Shown piece by piece: positions 53,351 to 64,000 of a DNA stretch of 64,000 nt. This stretch comes from Triatoma infestans (taxonomy: Eukaryota > Arthropoda > Insecta > Hemiptera > Reduviidae): positions 62,001-126,000 of the forward strand of contig JAAEAF010001577.1 of assembly GCA_011037195.1 (NCBI GenBank), read 5' to 3'. The stretch's first letter is position 1; each line of letters starts with the position of its first letter. A program made the position numbers and the translations under genes. The notes beneath the pieces are model-generated. The model did no database searches. It was not told where the DNA came from and saw only the letters and a list, made by a program, of their open reading frames with translations.

Positions 53351-53493
53351 AGGAGAGAAGCTACCCAGCGGTAGCACTCCCTATAAGCTGAGCTAAATGC
53401 TCTCATCGCTTGAAGAAAGAAAATCGCGAGGCCACTGGCGTTTTAAACGCCTGGGAGGGTTATCGGGAATAGTGCGGGAGGATAGGTGACGGA

Positions 53494-54351
53494 CTAAAGG
53501 ATTAGAATGGGACTGCAGGGATTGATGAATTTTTTATATCGGGTTCGGGCGACTAGATTAACGAAAGGAATTTCAAGGTCTCTATGGATGGTTAGGTTGG
53601 AAACATAGTAAGGAGCGTTAACGATGGTGCGAAGGATTTTGGATTGAAGGGATTGTAGTCTTTGGAGGTTGGAACGTTTTGTTGACCCCCATAGCTCAAT
53701 GCCGTACGTCCAGATGGGTTTTAATATTGAGGTATATATCAGTCTTTTATTGTCTAGTGACAGTTTAGATCTGTTGTTCAGTAGTCGTTTCAATAGACGA
53801 TAGCGTCTGTTGAGTTCAATTCTTTTCAGTCGTGTGTGAGGGTTCCAGTTTAATCTTTTGTCTATGAACAACCCAAGGTAACGAACGACATTAGTGGGTG
53901 GGATAGGAATTAAATTGTAATAGATTGGTGGAAGAGTGATGTGGCGTAGGGTGAATGTAATATTTTGGGATTTATTTTCATTTAGTTTTATATTCCATCT
54001 ATTGAACCATTTCTCTAAGTAGAAGAGATGGGTTTGGAGATTTCTATGTGCTATTACTGGGTCTCGGTGAGAGGACAGAATTGCAATGTAGTCTGTATAG
54101 GTAAGGAGAACAGTTTCTGGATGGGGTGGGATATCTGCTGTGTATATTGTGCACAGGATGGGACCAAGGATACTGCCTTGCGGAACGCCCGCTTCGGCTT
54201 TATGGATAGGAGAGACTGAGGTTCCGACTTGTACCCGGAAGTAACGGTCTGTCAAATAGGATTTTAGGATAAGATAATAGGTAAAGGGGAGGATGCTCTT
54301 AAGTTTCCAGAGCAGACCCGGGTGCCATACTCGATCGAAGGCTTGCCTCAC
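53494..54351 (-). CDS. LINE reverse transcriptase, C-terminal half
   Basis: The open frame covers QAFDRVWHPGLLWKL (motif A, aspartate kept), AGVPQGSILGPILCTIYTAD (motif B), the motif C position LLTYTDYIAILSS, WFNRWNIKLNENKSQNITF, YLGLFIDKRLNWNPH and LKPIWTYGIELWGSTKRSN. At motif C the usual [FY]ADD reads YTDY, so the second catalytic aspartate is lost. It begins at an internal ATG. Upstream RT is in other frames. Confidence 0.9.
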   Translation of the reverse strand: MRQAFDRVWHPGLLWKLKSILPFTYYLILKSYLTDRYFRVQVGTSVSPIHKAEAGVPQGSILGPILCTIYTADIPPHPETVLLTYTDYIAILSSHRDPVIAHRNLQTHLFYLEKWFNRWNIKLNENKSQNITFTLRHITLPPIYYNLIPIPPTNVVRYLGLFIDKRLNWNPHTRLKRIELNRRYRLLKRLLNNRSKLSLDNKRLIYTSILKPIWTYGIELWGSTKRSNLQRLQSLQSKILRTIVNAPYYVSNLTIHRDLEIPFVNLVARTRYKKFINPCSPILIL

Positions 54352-54354
54352 ATC

Positions 54355-54947
54355 GAGGAAAACACCCGAGCAACATTCTTTCTTCTTAAGGGGGATGTGA
54401 TGGCGTCAACAACGCGATGATACAGTTGCATTGTAGAATGGTGACGTCTGAACCCAAACTGGTGGTCTGGTTATAATATTGGAGGATTCAATTATAGGGA
54501 GGATGTGTTTAAGAAGGAGTTTTTCAAGGATTTTGCCAAGTACAGGCAACAAACTTATGGGACGGTACGATGTAGGAAGATGGTGAGGTTTATTAGGTTT
54601 CGGAATAGGACGGATTATCGAGAATTTCCAAAGGATCAGGAAATGGGTGGTTCTAAGTACAGCATTATAAATTAGAGTTAGAAAAAGTACTGCTTTTCTG
54701 GGAAGATAGCGGAGGATTTTTGTAGTAATGTAGTCATTTCCAGGAGTTTACTTTGGAGAAAGATGTTGAATAATAAACTGGACATCAGAAGGAGTAAAAG
54801 GTTTGGGAGGAAAGGAGAGAGGAAGAGGAGAATCGAGATCTTGCTGGATGGAATCATGAAACAAAGGGTATACCATGTTTTGATGAGGAGTAAAGAATGT
54901 GGATAAGTAGGAAGAAAACAGAGAGGCTTTTCTTCATCTGATGAAGC
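54355..54947 (-). pseudogene. LINE reverse transcriptase, N-terminal half
   Basis: Broken into several frames: PGNDYITTKILRYLPRKAVL near 54745, SYRPISLLPVLGKILEKLLL near 54550, HQFGFRRHHSTMQL near 54455 and a GVFLDVRQAFDRVW join near 54350. All are standard Jockey-clade RT blocks in the right order. Confidence 0.8.
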
Positions 54948-55184
54948 CTAGGAACCATCATTACGACGAAGGGGTGATGGGACAGGTTTATAGGACAGTA
55001 TTTTCTTTGTGGCAGTCCAAAGTGACTTGTCTTCAGTAGTTAATGATAATGTATAGTCTTGAAAGCGTTCATTCTGTAATTGTTTAAGTTCTGTTTTAAG
55101 TTGGTGAGTTAGTCTGTTGTAAATTCGTTTATCAGAGGGATAGCGGGTGCGTTGCCACTTGGCTCTAGCACGTCGCTTATCCAT
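54948..55184 (-). pseudogene. LINE endonuclease-RT linker
   Basis: DKRRARAKWQRTRYPSDKRI, YNRLTHQLKTELKQL and SLWTATKKIL, a basic helix region found between endonuclease and RT in Jockey elements. It ends with a stop at 54948. Confidence 0.8.
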
Positions 55185-55573
55185 GATAAGTGTTCGGATA
55201 TATAATGGGACGTTAGTTGAGTTAGTATAATATCGTGTTGGATGGTATAAAGTCGATTGTCTTATAGAATTTTGTATTAGTGTAGTGAGATGTTGTGCTG
55301 CATTGTCTACGTCGACGTTTTAAGTTGAAAGTGTAGGTCTATTTTGTCTTCTATTAGCGTTTGGAATCTCTTCCAATCAACTGGACCTGTGATTAGAGAT
55401 GGTTTGGGAGGCTTAGGGATAGGATGAGTGTCAAGGGTAATTAGAACAGGCTGTGGTCTGAGGAGAGTTTTGTGAGGGTTGAGATATCATAGTAGTGTCA
55501 TATCTAGGACATTATGAAGAAATCAAGGATATCAGGAAGTTTGGAAAGGGATGTAGGCCAGTAGGTAAGTTGG

Positions 55574-55850
55574 TTAGGTGATGCGGTGCTGTAATTTTTG
55601 GAATGAAGGACATTGAGTGCAGTTCGACCACGAGGGTTCGTTACGCAACATCCCCAATGTTTGTGCTTCGCGTTGTGTCACCACCTGAGAGGAATCTAGG
55701 ATCGAGGGTGTTGAAAAAGGAGGTAAATTGTTCTTGGGAGATAGATTTGTTAGGAGGACAATATACAGCAGCGAGGTTGAAGTTATGCGGATGGGCTGAT
55801 AGGGAAATTGCAGAGGACTGAAGGTAGTCAGTGGAACCATTAAAGTGTTA
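55574..55850 (-). pseudogene. LINE endonuclease fragment
   Basis: In one minus-strand frame AAVYCPPNKSISQEQF and LDPRFLSGGD match the central APE region of Jockey elements (the GGDFN-like motif is decayed). Stops and frame changes follow. The overlapping 88-codon open frame (55574-55840) is largely a frame-shadow of it. Confidence 0.7.
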
Positions 55851-55855
55851 TTTCA

Positions 55856-56965
55856 GATTTATATGTGTTGTTGAAATTCCGAGTTTTAAGAAAATCGCAT
55901 GAGAGGAAGTGCATTTTTACTGTAAAGTATTTTTGGTGTTCTCCCATTACCCTTTAAAATACTTTCAATCAGTTGTAATAGTATCCAAAGAGAGTATTCG
56001 TAGCAGAGAGGGAGAGACAAAATGACAGGACCACTGTCTCGGACTGGCGTGGGAGCGACCACATAAGTATAGCGACGGAGGACAGATACGAGAACAGTTC
56101 ATATTACTGAGGTCACTCGCCAATCACTAAGTGTCATTACCCCTTTTCCACTCTACCATATTCTATCATTTCAACTGTAAAGTCCAGGCAGTGTCCTTAT
56201 TATATTATACAGTGTTAACCATACTCTGGTAATTCATTTTAACCACACCATTCTCCTCCTTCAGCAACCCCATTATACAGTAAAAATTTCGCTCCCAACC
56301 TTAAAACATGAAGAATGAAGCTTAATGTCACCGAAAGAAATAAGAAACATAAAAAAATAACACCCCTCCCCGATGTAGACGGAGTTAATTCAAAAAATAT
56401 GAAAAATATTTTAAAAATGTGTCCACTTCAATTTCTTTTACTGTTAGGAGTATCGTAATCGTGTCAAATTTTCGATATCGAGTTTTTCCCAGAAGTACAC
56501 GTTTTGAAGCCCCCTGATTCCAGAAAAGTGGTTTTTAGCAATTGGTTTGTGTTTGTCTGGGACAGCATATCTCAAGACCGAAAGATCGGCCGAATGTTCA
56601 AACTTAATATACGTTACAGTGCTACCAGGAGACCTGAAAAATAAGCTTTTCGTAGAAATCATTCGAAAAGTATTTGTCGGATTTCTGCTATTTTCTCTGA
56701 AACGGTTGTATCGATTTTCTTTAAACAAAATATGTGAAAATACATGTTTTATTTGAAATATTTCTCCGTGAAAGACGGGGATTTTGGAGGAGGGATATTT
56801 TGATCATACAGTTCTATCACCTAAACAAAATAATTTAGAAATAAATAGATTGCTAAAATTCCAAGTTTCGAGAAAATTGGTAAACCGGTAGTGTTTTTAC
56901 TGAACAGGTTTTTTAGTTTTTGCGATTTTCTTGATAAAAACACCGATTAATTTGACATAACCAAC
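55856..56965 (-). repeat. HINE-like copies, reverse
   Basis: 55856-55950 (GTTGTTGAAATTCCGAGTTT, AGGAAGTGCATTTTTACTG) is a short piece. 56425-56965 has TTTCTTTTACTGTTAGGAGT, ATCGTAATCGTGTCAAATTT, CCCCCTGATTCCAGAAAAGT and, near 56760, TTTCTCCGTGAAAG with a reduced module. The intervening 55960-56420 has no recognised content. Confidence 0.5.
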
Positions 56966-57898
56966 TTATGCATCACCAAATAAGTTATGCCTTGTCATAT
57001 AATAATTAAGATGCTTTAGTACTTTATATGTTGGTACGTTGCTACAATTTTATTGCAATTGTAACTCCTTTTAAATAAGAAAGAAAATTGAAAATCATAA
57101 GCAGCTGGCACAATAAAGTAAAGCATAATTTTCAGAAATATATTTGTGTTTTTTGGGCATTTTTTTTTTAAATAGAATTCCTTTGTGTGCAATAAAAACT
57201 GTGTGGCCTAGATTTTTCTTCATAAAGAATAAAAATTATAATCGATGTAGTGGGAAAATTAGTCCACTTGTTCAAGTCCATATAGGCCTTCACCTCATAG
57301 ACCGCAATATTCTTTTACTAGGGAAACAGTCGTTTATGTCCAAGCACTAATGATTGAGTTGTGTCCTTGGCAAAATGTGATTGTCCCATTCACTATTATG
57401 GTTAAATTTGATATTGTTATTACACGGCATCAATCATTTCTACATGCTCTCTATCTGTTCAAAATTTATTTTACTGGCAAGGATAATACACTAACAAAAA
57501 CTTGCCTATCCGATTTGGAATTCGTTAAATAAAAACACTTAATCCCCATGAATATTTCTTAAATAAGCTTTGAACTTACCTGTATCTTCTTCCTCAATTC
57601 AAATGCATTAAAGCTTCAACTATTTATACAATCTTCCCTTAGCAGCTTGGCTACGGGTGCATGGCTTGCCGTGAGGAATCAAGGGCTGTAGAAACAGCAT
57701 CGCGACTAAAAGTGGAGGACTACAGTGAGGAGCAGTTCCTGATGGTTTCGGTTAAGACCGTTGGAATCATGGGATCATGATAAGATCTCCAAGGGATACA
57801 AAAGAATCTCCATCTTACAGGACTTTGCCCTTAGTGCCCTTGTACCAAGACTTGAAATCTGTATAAAATTTTATTATTCCTCTTCAATACAATGTATG
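56966..57898. other. Unrecognised DNA
   Basis: AT-rich on the left. 57640-57850 is more GC-rich (GCTTGGCTACGGGTGCATGG) and precedes the minisatellite. No coding motif in the short frames. Confidence 0.35.
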
Positions 57899-58736
57899 TG
57901 TAATGAGATTGATGAGAGTTGAAAAGACAACTCACAGACTACTGATATAACAAATATGTAATGAGATTGATGAGAGTTGAAAAGACAACTCACAGACTAC
58001 TGATATAACAAATATGTAATGAGATTGATGAGAGTTGAAAAGACAACTCACAGACTACTGATATAACAAATAGTAATGAGATTGATGAGAGTTGAAAAGA
58101 CAACTCACAGACTACTGATATAACAAATATGTAATGAGATTGATGAGAGTTGAAAAGACAACTCACAGACTACTGATATAACAAATATGTAATTAGATTG
58201 ATGAGAGTTGAAAAGACAACTCACAGACTACTGATATTACAAATATGTAATGAGATTGATGAGAGTTGAAAAGAAAACTCAGAGACTACTGATATTACAA
58301 ATATGTAATGAGATTGATGAGAGTTGAAAAGACAACTCACAGACTACTGATATAACAAATATGTAATGAGATTGATGAGAGTTGAAAAGACAACTCACAG
58401 ACTACTGATATAACAAATATGTAATGAGATTGATGAGAGTTGAAAAGACAACTCACAGACTACTGATATAGCAAATATGTAATGAGATTGATGAGAGTTG
58501 AAAAGACAACTCACAGACTACTGATATAACAAATATGTAATGAGATTGATGAGAGTTGAAAAGACAACTCACAGACTACTGATATAGCAAATATGTAATG
58601 AGATTGATGAGAGTTGAAAAGACAACTCACAGACTACTGATATAGCAAATATGTAATGAGATTGATGAGAGTTGAAAAGACAACTCACAGACTACTGATA
58701 TAGCAAATATGTAATGAGATTGATGAGAGTTGAAAA
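57899..58736 (+). repeat. Minisatellite, 58-bp unit, about 14.4 copies
   Basis: Tandem unit TAATGAGATTGATGAGAGTT plus GAAAAGACAACTCACAGACT plus the remainder, period 58 bp. One unit near 58074 is shortened by one or two bases. Each unit has the inverted repeat GAGTTG...CAACTC around an AAAAGA loop. Units are nearly identical, and the few variants (ATAACAAAT, ATATTACAAAT, ATAGCAAAT) cluster in neighbouring units, indicating recent local amplification. No spacers, so not CRISPR. All frames close quickly. Confidence 0.95.
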
Positions 58737-60079
58737 TCGTAATGAAAGAAAACACAAAACTGCAAGGTACAATAGAAGTTAGGTATCGAGAGATATATAA
58801 AAGATACAGCAGAATGATTAGAAGGTAGTAGAAGGTTGCTGACTGGTTGTTAGCTCATCGTAAAGTGTTGTAAAACTCTTCTTCCGTAGTACTAGCTCGG
58901 CTGTATATAAAGATATATACATAGACTCTCCCACCCTAATCTGGCCTAGGTAGATTCTTCGTTCTTTAGATCTTATGAGTTTTTAGAGATTCAGATCCCA
59001 TACAACCAAAGTATAAGGCGCAATGAAATCTGGGATGGTCAATGAATAATTTCGTTAGACCGTATTTTTTTTGTTGCCTAATTATGTATCGGAGCATAAT
59101 ACGTACATTTCCGGTATATTTGAAATTTCTAACTGTGTAATAAACTCTAACATAAAAAAAGATGAAGCAATCAAAAGCAATTGCCGTAAGAGAAAATCGT
59201 GTGAGTGTTGTTGATTGCATTTTAGGAAAATTTTATTTAGAATTATCAGCTCGTTTAAAGTCAATTAGTTTTTGGAATAGTTTCGCGTAGCCATAGATAT
59301 AACATTATTGTAGTTTGCTGCTCAGTATTAGTGGTAGTAAGTTGTAAGAATTGTTGCAGAGAAATTCCTGACTAATTACTGTAGAGACACATTGAGTTAA
59401 TTCTTATATTGTGCAATATATATCATTGTGCACCAGATTTAAAAAAAAAAAAGCACTTAAAAGAGAAGCACTGTAACTCTGTTGGCGCCATACTACTGGT
59501 ATTGATGTCCGTACCAACTCTGACCACTGAGTAAGTGCGGCTTTGTTTTAATTACATTTCTCAAACAGTCCTGCTGTAAACTTCTCACTCAATGTTTAAA
59601 TAGCACACACAGCTAAGGAATCTTCCTCCCCATTGCACTTCACTCCTTTTACGATTAAATTTTTTACCCACCCACTACTATTATAACCCAGTCATCGTCC
59701 TGTAATCCCTCATAGGCTAGTTAAAACTTTTGTTTATTTAGTTTTCTAATTTGTAACATATTGTGACTTCCTATTTCCTTATTTCTTTGTATTTCTTTCG
59801 CTTTTTTTAAATCGATTATTAAAGTGAAAAATATCTAGAAGAAAATACTGTCCAGTAAAGCAGGATCTCATTAAAAAATTTGATTTAACTGGAATGGCTT
59901 TTTATCATCATTAAACACTATGGAAAACAAGCCATTCATCTTTGAAACATTCTGTGCGGTCTTATTTGGCGCGCTTTATATGAAAACCAAAAAGCTTGTG
60001 CAAATTTAAATTTAAACTATCTGACCGGGCCACCAATACTTCTCAAAAATCAATACTCCTCAGAATTTAAAAAAAAATA
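58737..60079. other. Unrecognised DNA, possible LTR-like piece
   Basis: 58840-58960 has a TGTATATAAAG box and CTCTCCCACCCTAATCTGGC, similar to the insertion at 6715-6985. GCCGTAAGAGAAAATCGTGT with GAGTGTTG near 59186 is a HINE-like terminus trace. The rest is AT-rich and unrecognised. Confidence 0.35.
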
Positions 60080-61135
60080 TAAGTGAAACGTTTCTATCCA
60101 CGCAGCAAACATTCCAAGTTTAAAAAAAAAATCATTGTAACCGTTTTCGAGAAAATTCCAAAAGACTCCAAAACCTATTCTATAAAATCGCACTTCCCTA
60201 TAACAGATTTTCTTCAAATTTGGAATTCCACCAATGCTTCCAATATGTATTAATATTATGTAGGTGTAGATACCCTGGGTCTAAGCAGGTATCAGATTTG
60301 TCTGATAACAGGCCTGTTTACAGGACACGGTAGGTTCAAGAAACATCTGAATAAGGTGGGATTATTTGATTCGGTGCCCTTGTGTAGGCTTAATCAATAG
60401 GAGGAGGAGACGGCCTCTCACCTGTTGTTTGATTGCGTCGCAGAGTGAGGTACGAGGTCTTCGGCACGTTGAGACTGGAGAAAATCGTACTTCAAGAAGG
60501 ACTGGTGGGGAAGGTCCTGGATCTCATGAAGAGGGGAGGATTCCTGTACTAGACATTAAGGGGTTGGCACAATAAGCCTCAATGGGCAGGCTGCAGTGTC
60601 TGGGTTAGTGCCCTCCCCGATGTCATTCCATTCTATTCTATTCTATGTAGGTGGTAAAACCATATATTCTAATTCTGAAGTGATACCTTAGAGGAGAGTG
60701 TAAAGCTACTATTCCCTCACAACCTCCCAAAAAATCCGTTTGTCTCGGGGAAAATGTTTTCAATAAAAGTGATATGGTATTTATGCGTATAGATAGTTTT
60801 CGAAGTTTAAAGAACATCGTTGGAGTTGTTTTCGAGAAAATATCACTAAAAAAAAAAAAAAAAATCATTATTGTCACACTTCAGGTGGATGGATTTTGCT
60901 CAAAATCGTGGTATCTGATGCGGTGATAGTTCCGAGAAGGAACACCAACTCTGAGCTTCCTACGACTTTTCATTTTGGAGATATTTTGTTCAAACTCACA
61001 TACACACATTCGCTAAAAAAACAATATTTTCGTCCACAGGGGTACCTCAAATATATATTGCCGGTGAAAATTCAATTCAAAAATTTGTTACGCCAGTAAT
61101 TAGTCCCTCTTACAGCAGTAAGAGAAAGTAATATT
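60080..61135 (+). repeat. HINE-like repeat, subfamily B, forward
   Basis: Two modules (CGTTTTCGAGAAAATTCC and TTGTTTTCGAGAAAATATC), the subfamily B block TATGTATTAATATTATGTAG, GGAACACCAACTCTGAGCTT, CACATACACACATTCGCT, TTGCCGGTGAAAATTC, and the 3' hairpin CTCTTACAGCAGTAAGAGAA at 61110-61129. It is interrupted at 60267-60643 by a LINE stub. Confidence 0.7.
60267..60643 (+). mobile_element. LINE 3' stub with 10-bp target duplication
   Basis: Encodes the C-terminal end of an RNase H/zinc-knuckle type LINE: LITGLFTGHGRFKKHLNKVG, then EEETASHLLFDC with CRL beforehand, matching a GHG..HL..G...C..C....E...H.L..C knuckle (some cysteines lost or frame-broken). The 3' end is CCATTC with TTCTA repeats. 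The direct repeat TATGTAGGTG flanks it (60257-60266 and 60644-60653), restoring the HINE-like sequence when removed. Severely 5'-truncated. Confidence 0.8.
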
Positions 61136-61660
61136 ACATGATATAATGAATGTAAAATCCAGAACAACCCAACTTAAACTAAAACTATTTTAACAATTTA
61201 ATTCCATATTTAGTGATTATATTTCGATAAATTTTGTTAAATATTCTAATATTGATTTGATTTTTATATATTTATAAATTTATTGCGATATTAATTTGAA
61301 TAATTAATTTAAAAATATATATATATGTAAATATAGATAATATATTATACGGAATTAAATTTATGATTTTTTTTTCACCTCTTAAAATTTTGTATACAAT
61401 GTGGGTTATAAAATACAAAAATTCTAGGAACACTGATTCAGGTTATACTCGATTGACGATATCTAGATCGACTTACAAACCAGGCCGTTCACCTTTCAAA
61501 TCTTTTTTTTTTTTTTTTTTGTAATTAACTTTTATTGAAAAAAAAAAATTCTGATAAATTAACCTAAAAGTTTTCTGCAGATATACACTCACTTTTTAGT
61601 TGCTTTTAACAGTTATAGATACAGCAATTTTTGCTTCTATCACTACTCATTGTTGTGAGA
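61136..61660. other. AT-rich DNA
   Basis: Long A/T tracts, TATATATATATG near 61319 and poly-T at 61505-61520. Nothing recognised. Confidence 0.45.
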
Positions 61661-61734
61661 TAATTAAAAAAATAAATAAATCAGGTGTAAAACATGCACA
61701 CACAATTTTCTCCTACTGCTTATTATTACAGTAT
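61661..61734 (+). repeat. HINE-like 5' terminus
   Basis: TCAGGTGTAAAACATGCACA followed by AATTTTCTCCTACTGC. Only the terminus is kept before the SINE. Confidence 0.45.
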
Positions 61735-61908
61735 GAGAGCACCCGGGTTCGAGTCCAGCTGTGCTACCCTTAGATTTTTTTTCTTCCTAGGAGCTTCTAC
61801 AACTCACTGTCCGATGATGGACAATGTGGTCCGTAACGAGAGAACACTGTCCGGAGGCTCCGGGCGCCAATGACCATAGATGTTGACGCGCCTTTAATTA
61901 AAAAAAAT
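61735..61908 (+). mobile_element. tRNA-derived SINE, 5'-truncated
   Basis: Begins just before an intact B box GGTTCGAGTCC (61746-61756). The body matches the SINE at 12079 (TTCCTAGGAGCTTCTACAAC, CTGTCCGATGATGGACAATG). The tail CGGGCGCCAATGACCATAGA, then GACGCGCC and an A-rich end, is the closest of the SINE copies to the LINE tail at 5832-5862. The A box is missing. Confidence 0.85.
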
Positions 61909-62039
61909 CCATTATGCTTCAAAATTTGTTTCTTTGTCTTAATAACATAAAGGTTGAGATGGTGGGGTGGGGTGGCGGGTGGTGACCATAAGAGAGCGTC
62001 AATAATACTGAACAATCACAATATTTGAAATTTGACGTC

Positions 62040-62400
62040 ATAGATTGTTTAGGACGCTCTAAAAGCAGGTCCTATATTTGAGCATTGTATTACCTTAGTA
62101 TAAAGGAAATCGTTTTCGAGAAAATTCCAAAAAATAATGAAACTCAAAAACTTGATTAACTAATTTTTTTAAATTTTCACATCATTGTCATTAGTATTGT
62201 AGCAATTATTTTAACGGGTATCAATATTATGTAGGTGATAGAACCATATATTGTACTGAAGTGATACTTGTGGGGAAAGCTTAATGATATTGTTTCCCCT
62301 CAGAACCTCACAAAAAATAAATTTTCTCTGGAAAATGTATTAAATAAAAGTGATATGTATTTATATGTATACATCGTATACAACGTTTATGGAAAACCTC
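62040..62400 (+). repeat. HINE-like fragment, subfamily B
   Basis: CGTTTTCGAGAAAATTCC near 62111, ATCAATATTATGTAGGTGAT near 62220, GTTTCCCCTCAGAACCTCAC and AAATAAAAGTGATATGTATT. No termini found. Confidence 0.55.
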
Positions 62401-62439
62401 GCAAAATGGAAAAGAATAAAACATCTTCCTGTGAGATGC

Positions 62440-62440
<1 letters not shown>

Positions 62441-62512
<72 letters not shown>

Positions 62513-62524
62513 CATTATTATTAG
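62441..62524 (+). repeat. ATT microsatellite
   Basis: About 22 uninterrupted TTA/ATT units from 62443 to about 62510, slightly degenerate after that. The poly-leucine and poly-tyrosine open frames here are artefacts of this tract. Confidence 0.95.
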
Positions 62525-64000
62525 GTATTAACAAATGGTGGAGAGCAACCAAACCCTAATGCTATTCAAAGCGACTCCATCAGTCGCAATTGTTGCACAC
62601 ATGAAAACTTATTGTGCGAAAAATATGGACGCAAAGTATATAAAATTTTCTCTCGATTAATATATAAAATTCAAATTAGAAAATATAGATTTCGTAAGTA
62701 AACAAAATTTTCTCAATAATTTAGTACTCATTATAGTAGAAAAGTGTTTGAATTTTTCAACGTATTAAAATTTATTCTTTAAATTGAAATTTGACAGCAA
62801 GATTCCTTAGAAATCAGTCTTTTCTTTTCCTTTAAACTTGGAATACTAGCAATACAATTAATGTATCTTAATGTGTAAGCGTTGAAAGATCTGCATCATG
62901 CAATATTTTTTTCTGAGAATGATGTTTTTATTTTCCAAATAAAAAGTGATAGAAAAATTTTAATTTGTACAAGTTTTCTTGGTTTTGACTTGGAGCGCTC
63001 CACACACAAGGCTGTTCAAGTAATTGTAATGTTGAAAATTTTCAAAGAAAATTTCTTGATTAAATTATATTAAATTTAGAATAAGAGAAATTCGTGTGAA
63101 TGTTTCACACCAGATTTTCTTTTTTTTTGGGTATTTTTAATGGTATGCAATTACTACGAGAAACTGGTATACTGAACCACTTGGTTCTGCAATAAAACTA
63201 GAAAATAGTAACAGACCTAATATGCTTCCTTGCTGGACACCATAATGATCTTAATATAAACAAAATAGTGTATTATCCATATAAAAAAGGTTTCATACGG
63301 TACAGAAAAAAAAGAAGACATTTTGAAGCAATTATACAGTTATACTGACTGACTTTAGTAGAAATCGTTAAACATTTATTATAGTGCAAATAATTGAACA
63401 TCGTATACAACAATCGATTAACCTAAATTTCCTGCAGTAAATTACCTCTGCCATTATATCTATATATTATATATATAATATATATTATATATAATATTTT
63501 TTAAGGTTTATGAAGTATTTTTTTTTTATTTTTCATATAATTGTGCCCCCACTATAAAAAGATTTAAAATTACATCCATTTTATTTTATATTCATTACTT
63601 TAGGAAGGCTATTTTCATGGTTAAAAAAATAAAAAGTAAATACATATAAATGGTGTCGGGTAACATAAAACTCTTTTTCCTTTTTATTTTTGTTTATTAG
63701 TTCCATGTCGTTTATGTTATCTATATTACGACAATTTTTTTTTATTTTAATGCTTGGCATTTTATCAAGATATTATGGCCTATAAATTTTATTATGTATT
63801 TAGTATAATTATATATATATTATATGTAGTGTTAAATCAAAATAAATAAGCAGATCAAAAGTAACTATCTAAGTTTTGACATAAAAGTTATTTTATTTCT
63901 ATCCAAATAAAATTTATGTCAGTGTTTTTTTTCAGATGATTTATCAAAGTGAATTATCATTACAACTTTGAAATCATGAAAAATATGTATTCGTATTAGT
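62525..64000. other. AT-rich DNA with HINE-like traces
   Basis: TTCCTTTAAACTTGGAATAC near 62828 and the terminus AATTCGTGTGAATGTTTCAC with ACCAGATTTT at 63089-63118 belong to the dominant family. TATATATTATATATA near 63465-63495 is a TA-rich palindrome. No gene recognised to the window end. Confidence 0.45.

Larger units (their letters stand above)
53350..55855 (-). mobile_element. Jockey-like LINE, 5'-truncated, antisense
   Basis: Minus-strand order: endonuclease (55570-55850), EN-RT linker (54948-55184), RT (53494-54800), short 3' UTR to about 53350. It starts inside the endonuclease, where HINE-like sequence abuts at about 55855. RT blocks SYRPISLLPVLGKILEKLLL and FGFRRHHSTMQ fit the Jockey clade. 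Many frameshifts. Confidence 0.85.

Noticed and set aside
57899..58736. Regular array reminiscent of CRISPR
   Set aside because: Units are contiguous without unique spacers, and the context is a eukaryotic repeat landscape, so this is a minisatellite.
62268..62559. Open frames with long leucine or tyrosine runs
   Set aside because: They are translations of the ATT microsatellite.
1..64000. A multi-gene operon, defence or biosynthetic system
   Set aside because: No cluster of non-transposon genes was found. All coding matches are mobile-element proteins.

Overview
This 64-kb window looks like intergenic DNA of an insect nuclear genome. It is AT-rich, has no operons, ribosome-binding sites or recognisable host exons, and consists almost entirely of transposable elements at different stages of decay. 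The insect assignment rests on an errantivirus-like (gypsy-type) endogenous retrovirus primed by tRNA-Lys, Jockey-like LINEs, mariner, Tc1 and PIF/Harbinger DNA transposons and tRNA-derived SINEs. The order of insect is not determinable from this sequence alone. I found no convincing single-copy host gene, tRNA, rRNA or CRISPR array.

Layout. 0-5.3 kb holds a Tc1-like transposase relic, an internally deleted mariner with intact terminal repeats nested in a dispersed repeat, and a second decayed mariner. 5.3-12 kb holds the 3' UTR of a LINE, several copies of one dominant dispersed repeat family (called HINE-like here) and a 90-bp-arm palindrome. 12-15.2 kb holds two tRNA-SINEs, a LINE carboxy-terminal fragment and a pair of inverted arms. 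15.9-19 kb holds a LINE stub followed by a 5'-truncated LINE with RT, RNase H and zinc-knuckle regions. 19.1-20.2 kb is a PIF/Harbinger element with TIRs and a 3-bp target duplication. 20-26.8 kb is mostly unrecognised. 26.8-33 kb carries a LINE fragment, a composite repeat and a near-complete Jockey-like LINE. 33-41.5 kb is a LINE copy (ORF1, endonuclease, RT) split by about 4 kb of HINE-like sequence. 41.7-52 kb is the second copy of the composite repeat, interrupted by a 7.2-kb endogenous retrovirus. 53.4-55.9 kb is an antisense Jockey-like LINE. 57.9-58.7 kb is a homogeneous 58-bp minisatellite. The remainder is HINE-like copies, one more SINE, a LINE stub with target duplication and a long ATT microsatellite.

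How the parts relate. The most abundant signal is one dispersed family of about 0.7-1.2 kb, seen in both orientations more than twenty times. It has fixed ends, subterminal inverted repeats, a 3'-terminal hairpin, internal modules of about 300 bp and a CA/GT microsatellite. This layout resembles non-autonomous Helentron (DINE-1/HINE) elements, but no helicase was found here. The SINEs share a 3' tail of about 30 bp with the LINE at 16.3-19.0 kb, which points to a SINE-LINE partnership. Nesting gives a relative chronology: HINE-like copies host mariner and LINE insertions, and the composite repeat predates the retrovirus.

All coding regions are mobile-element fragments, and nearly all are broken by frameshifts or stops. 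Breaks are described but no joined or repaired protein is given.
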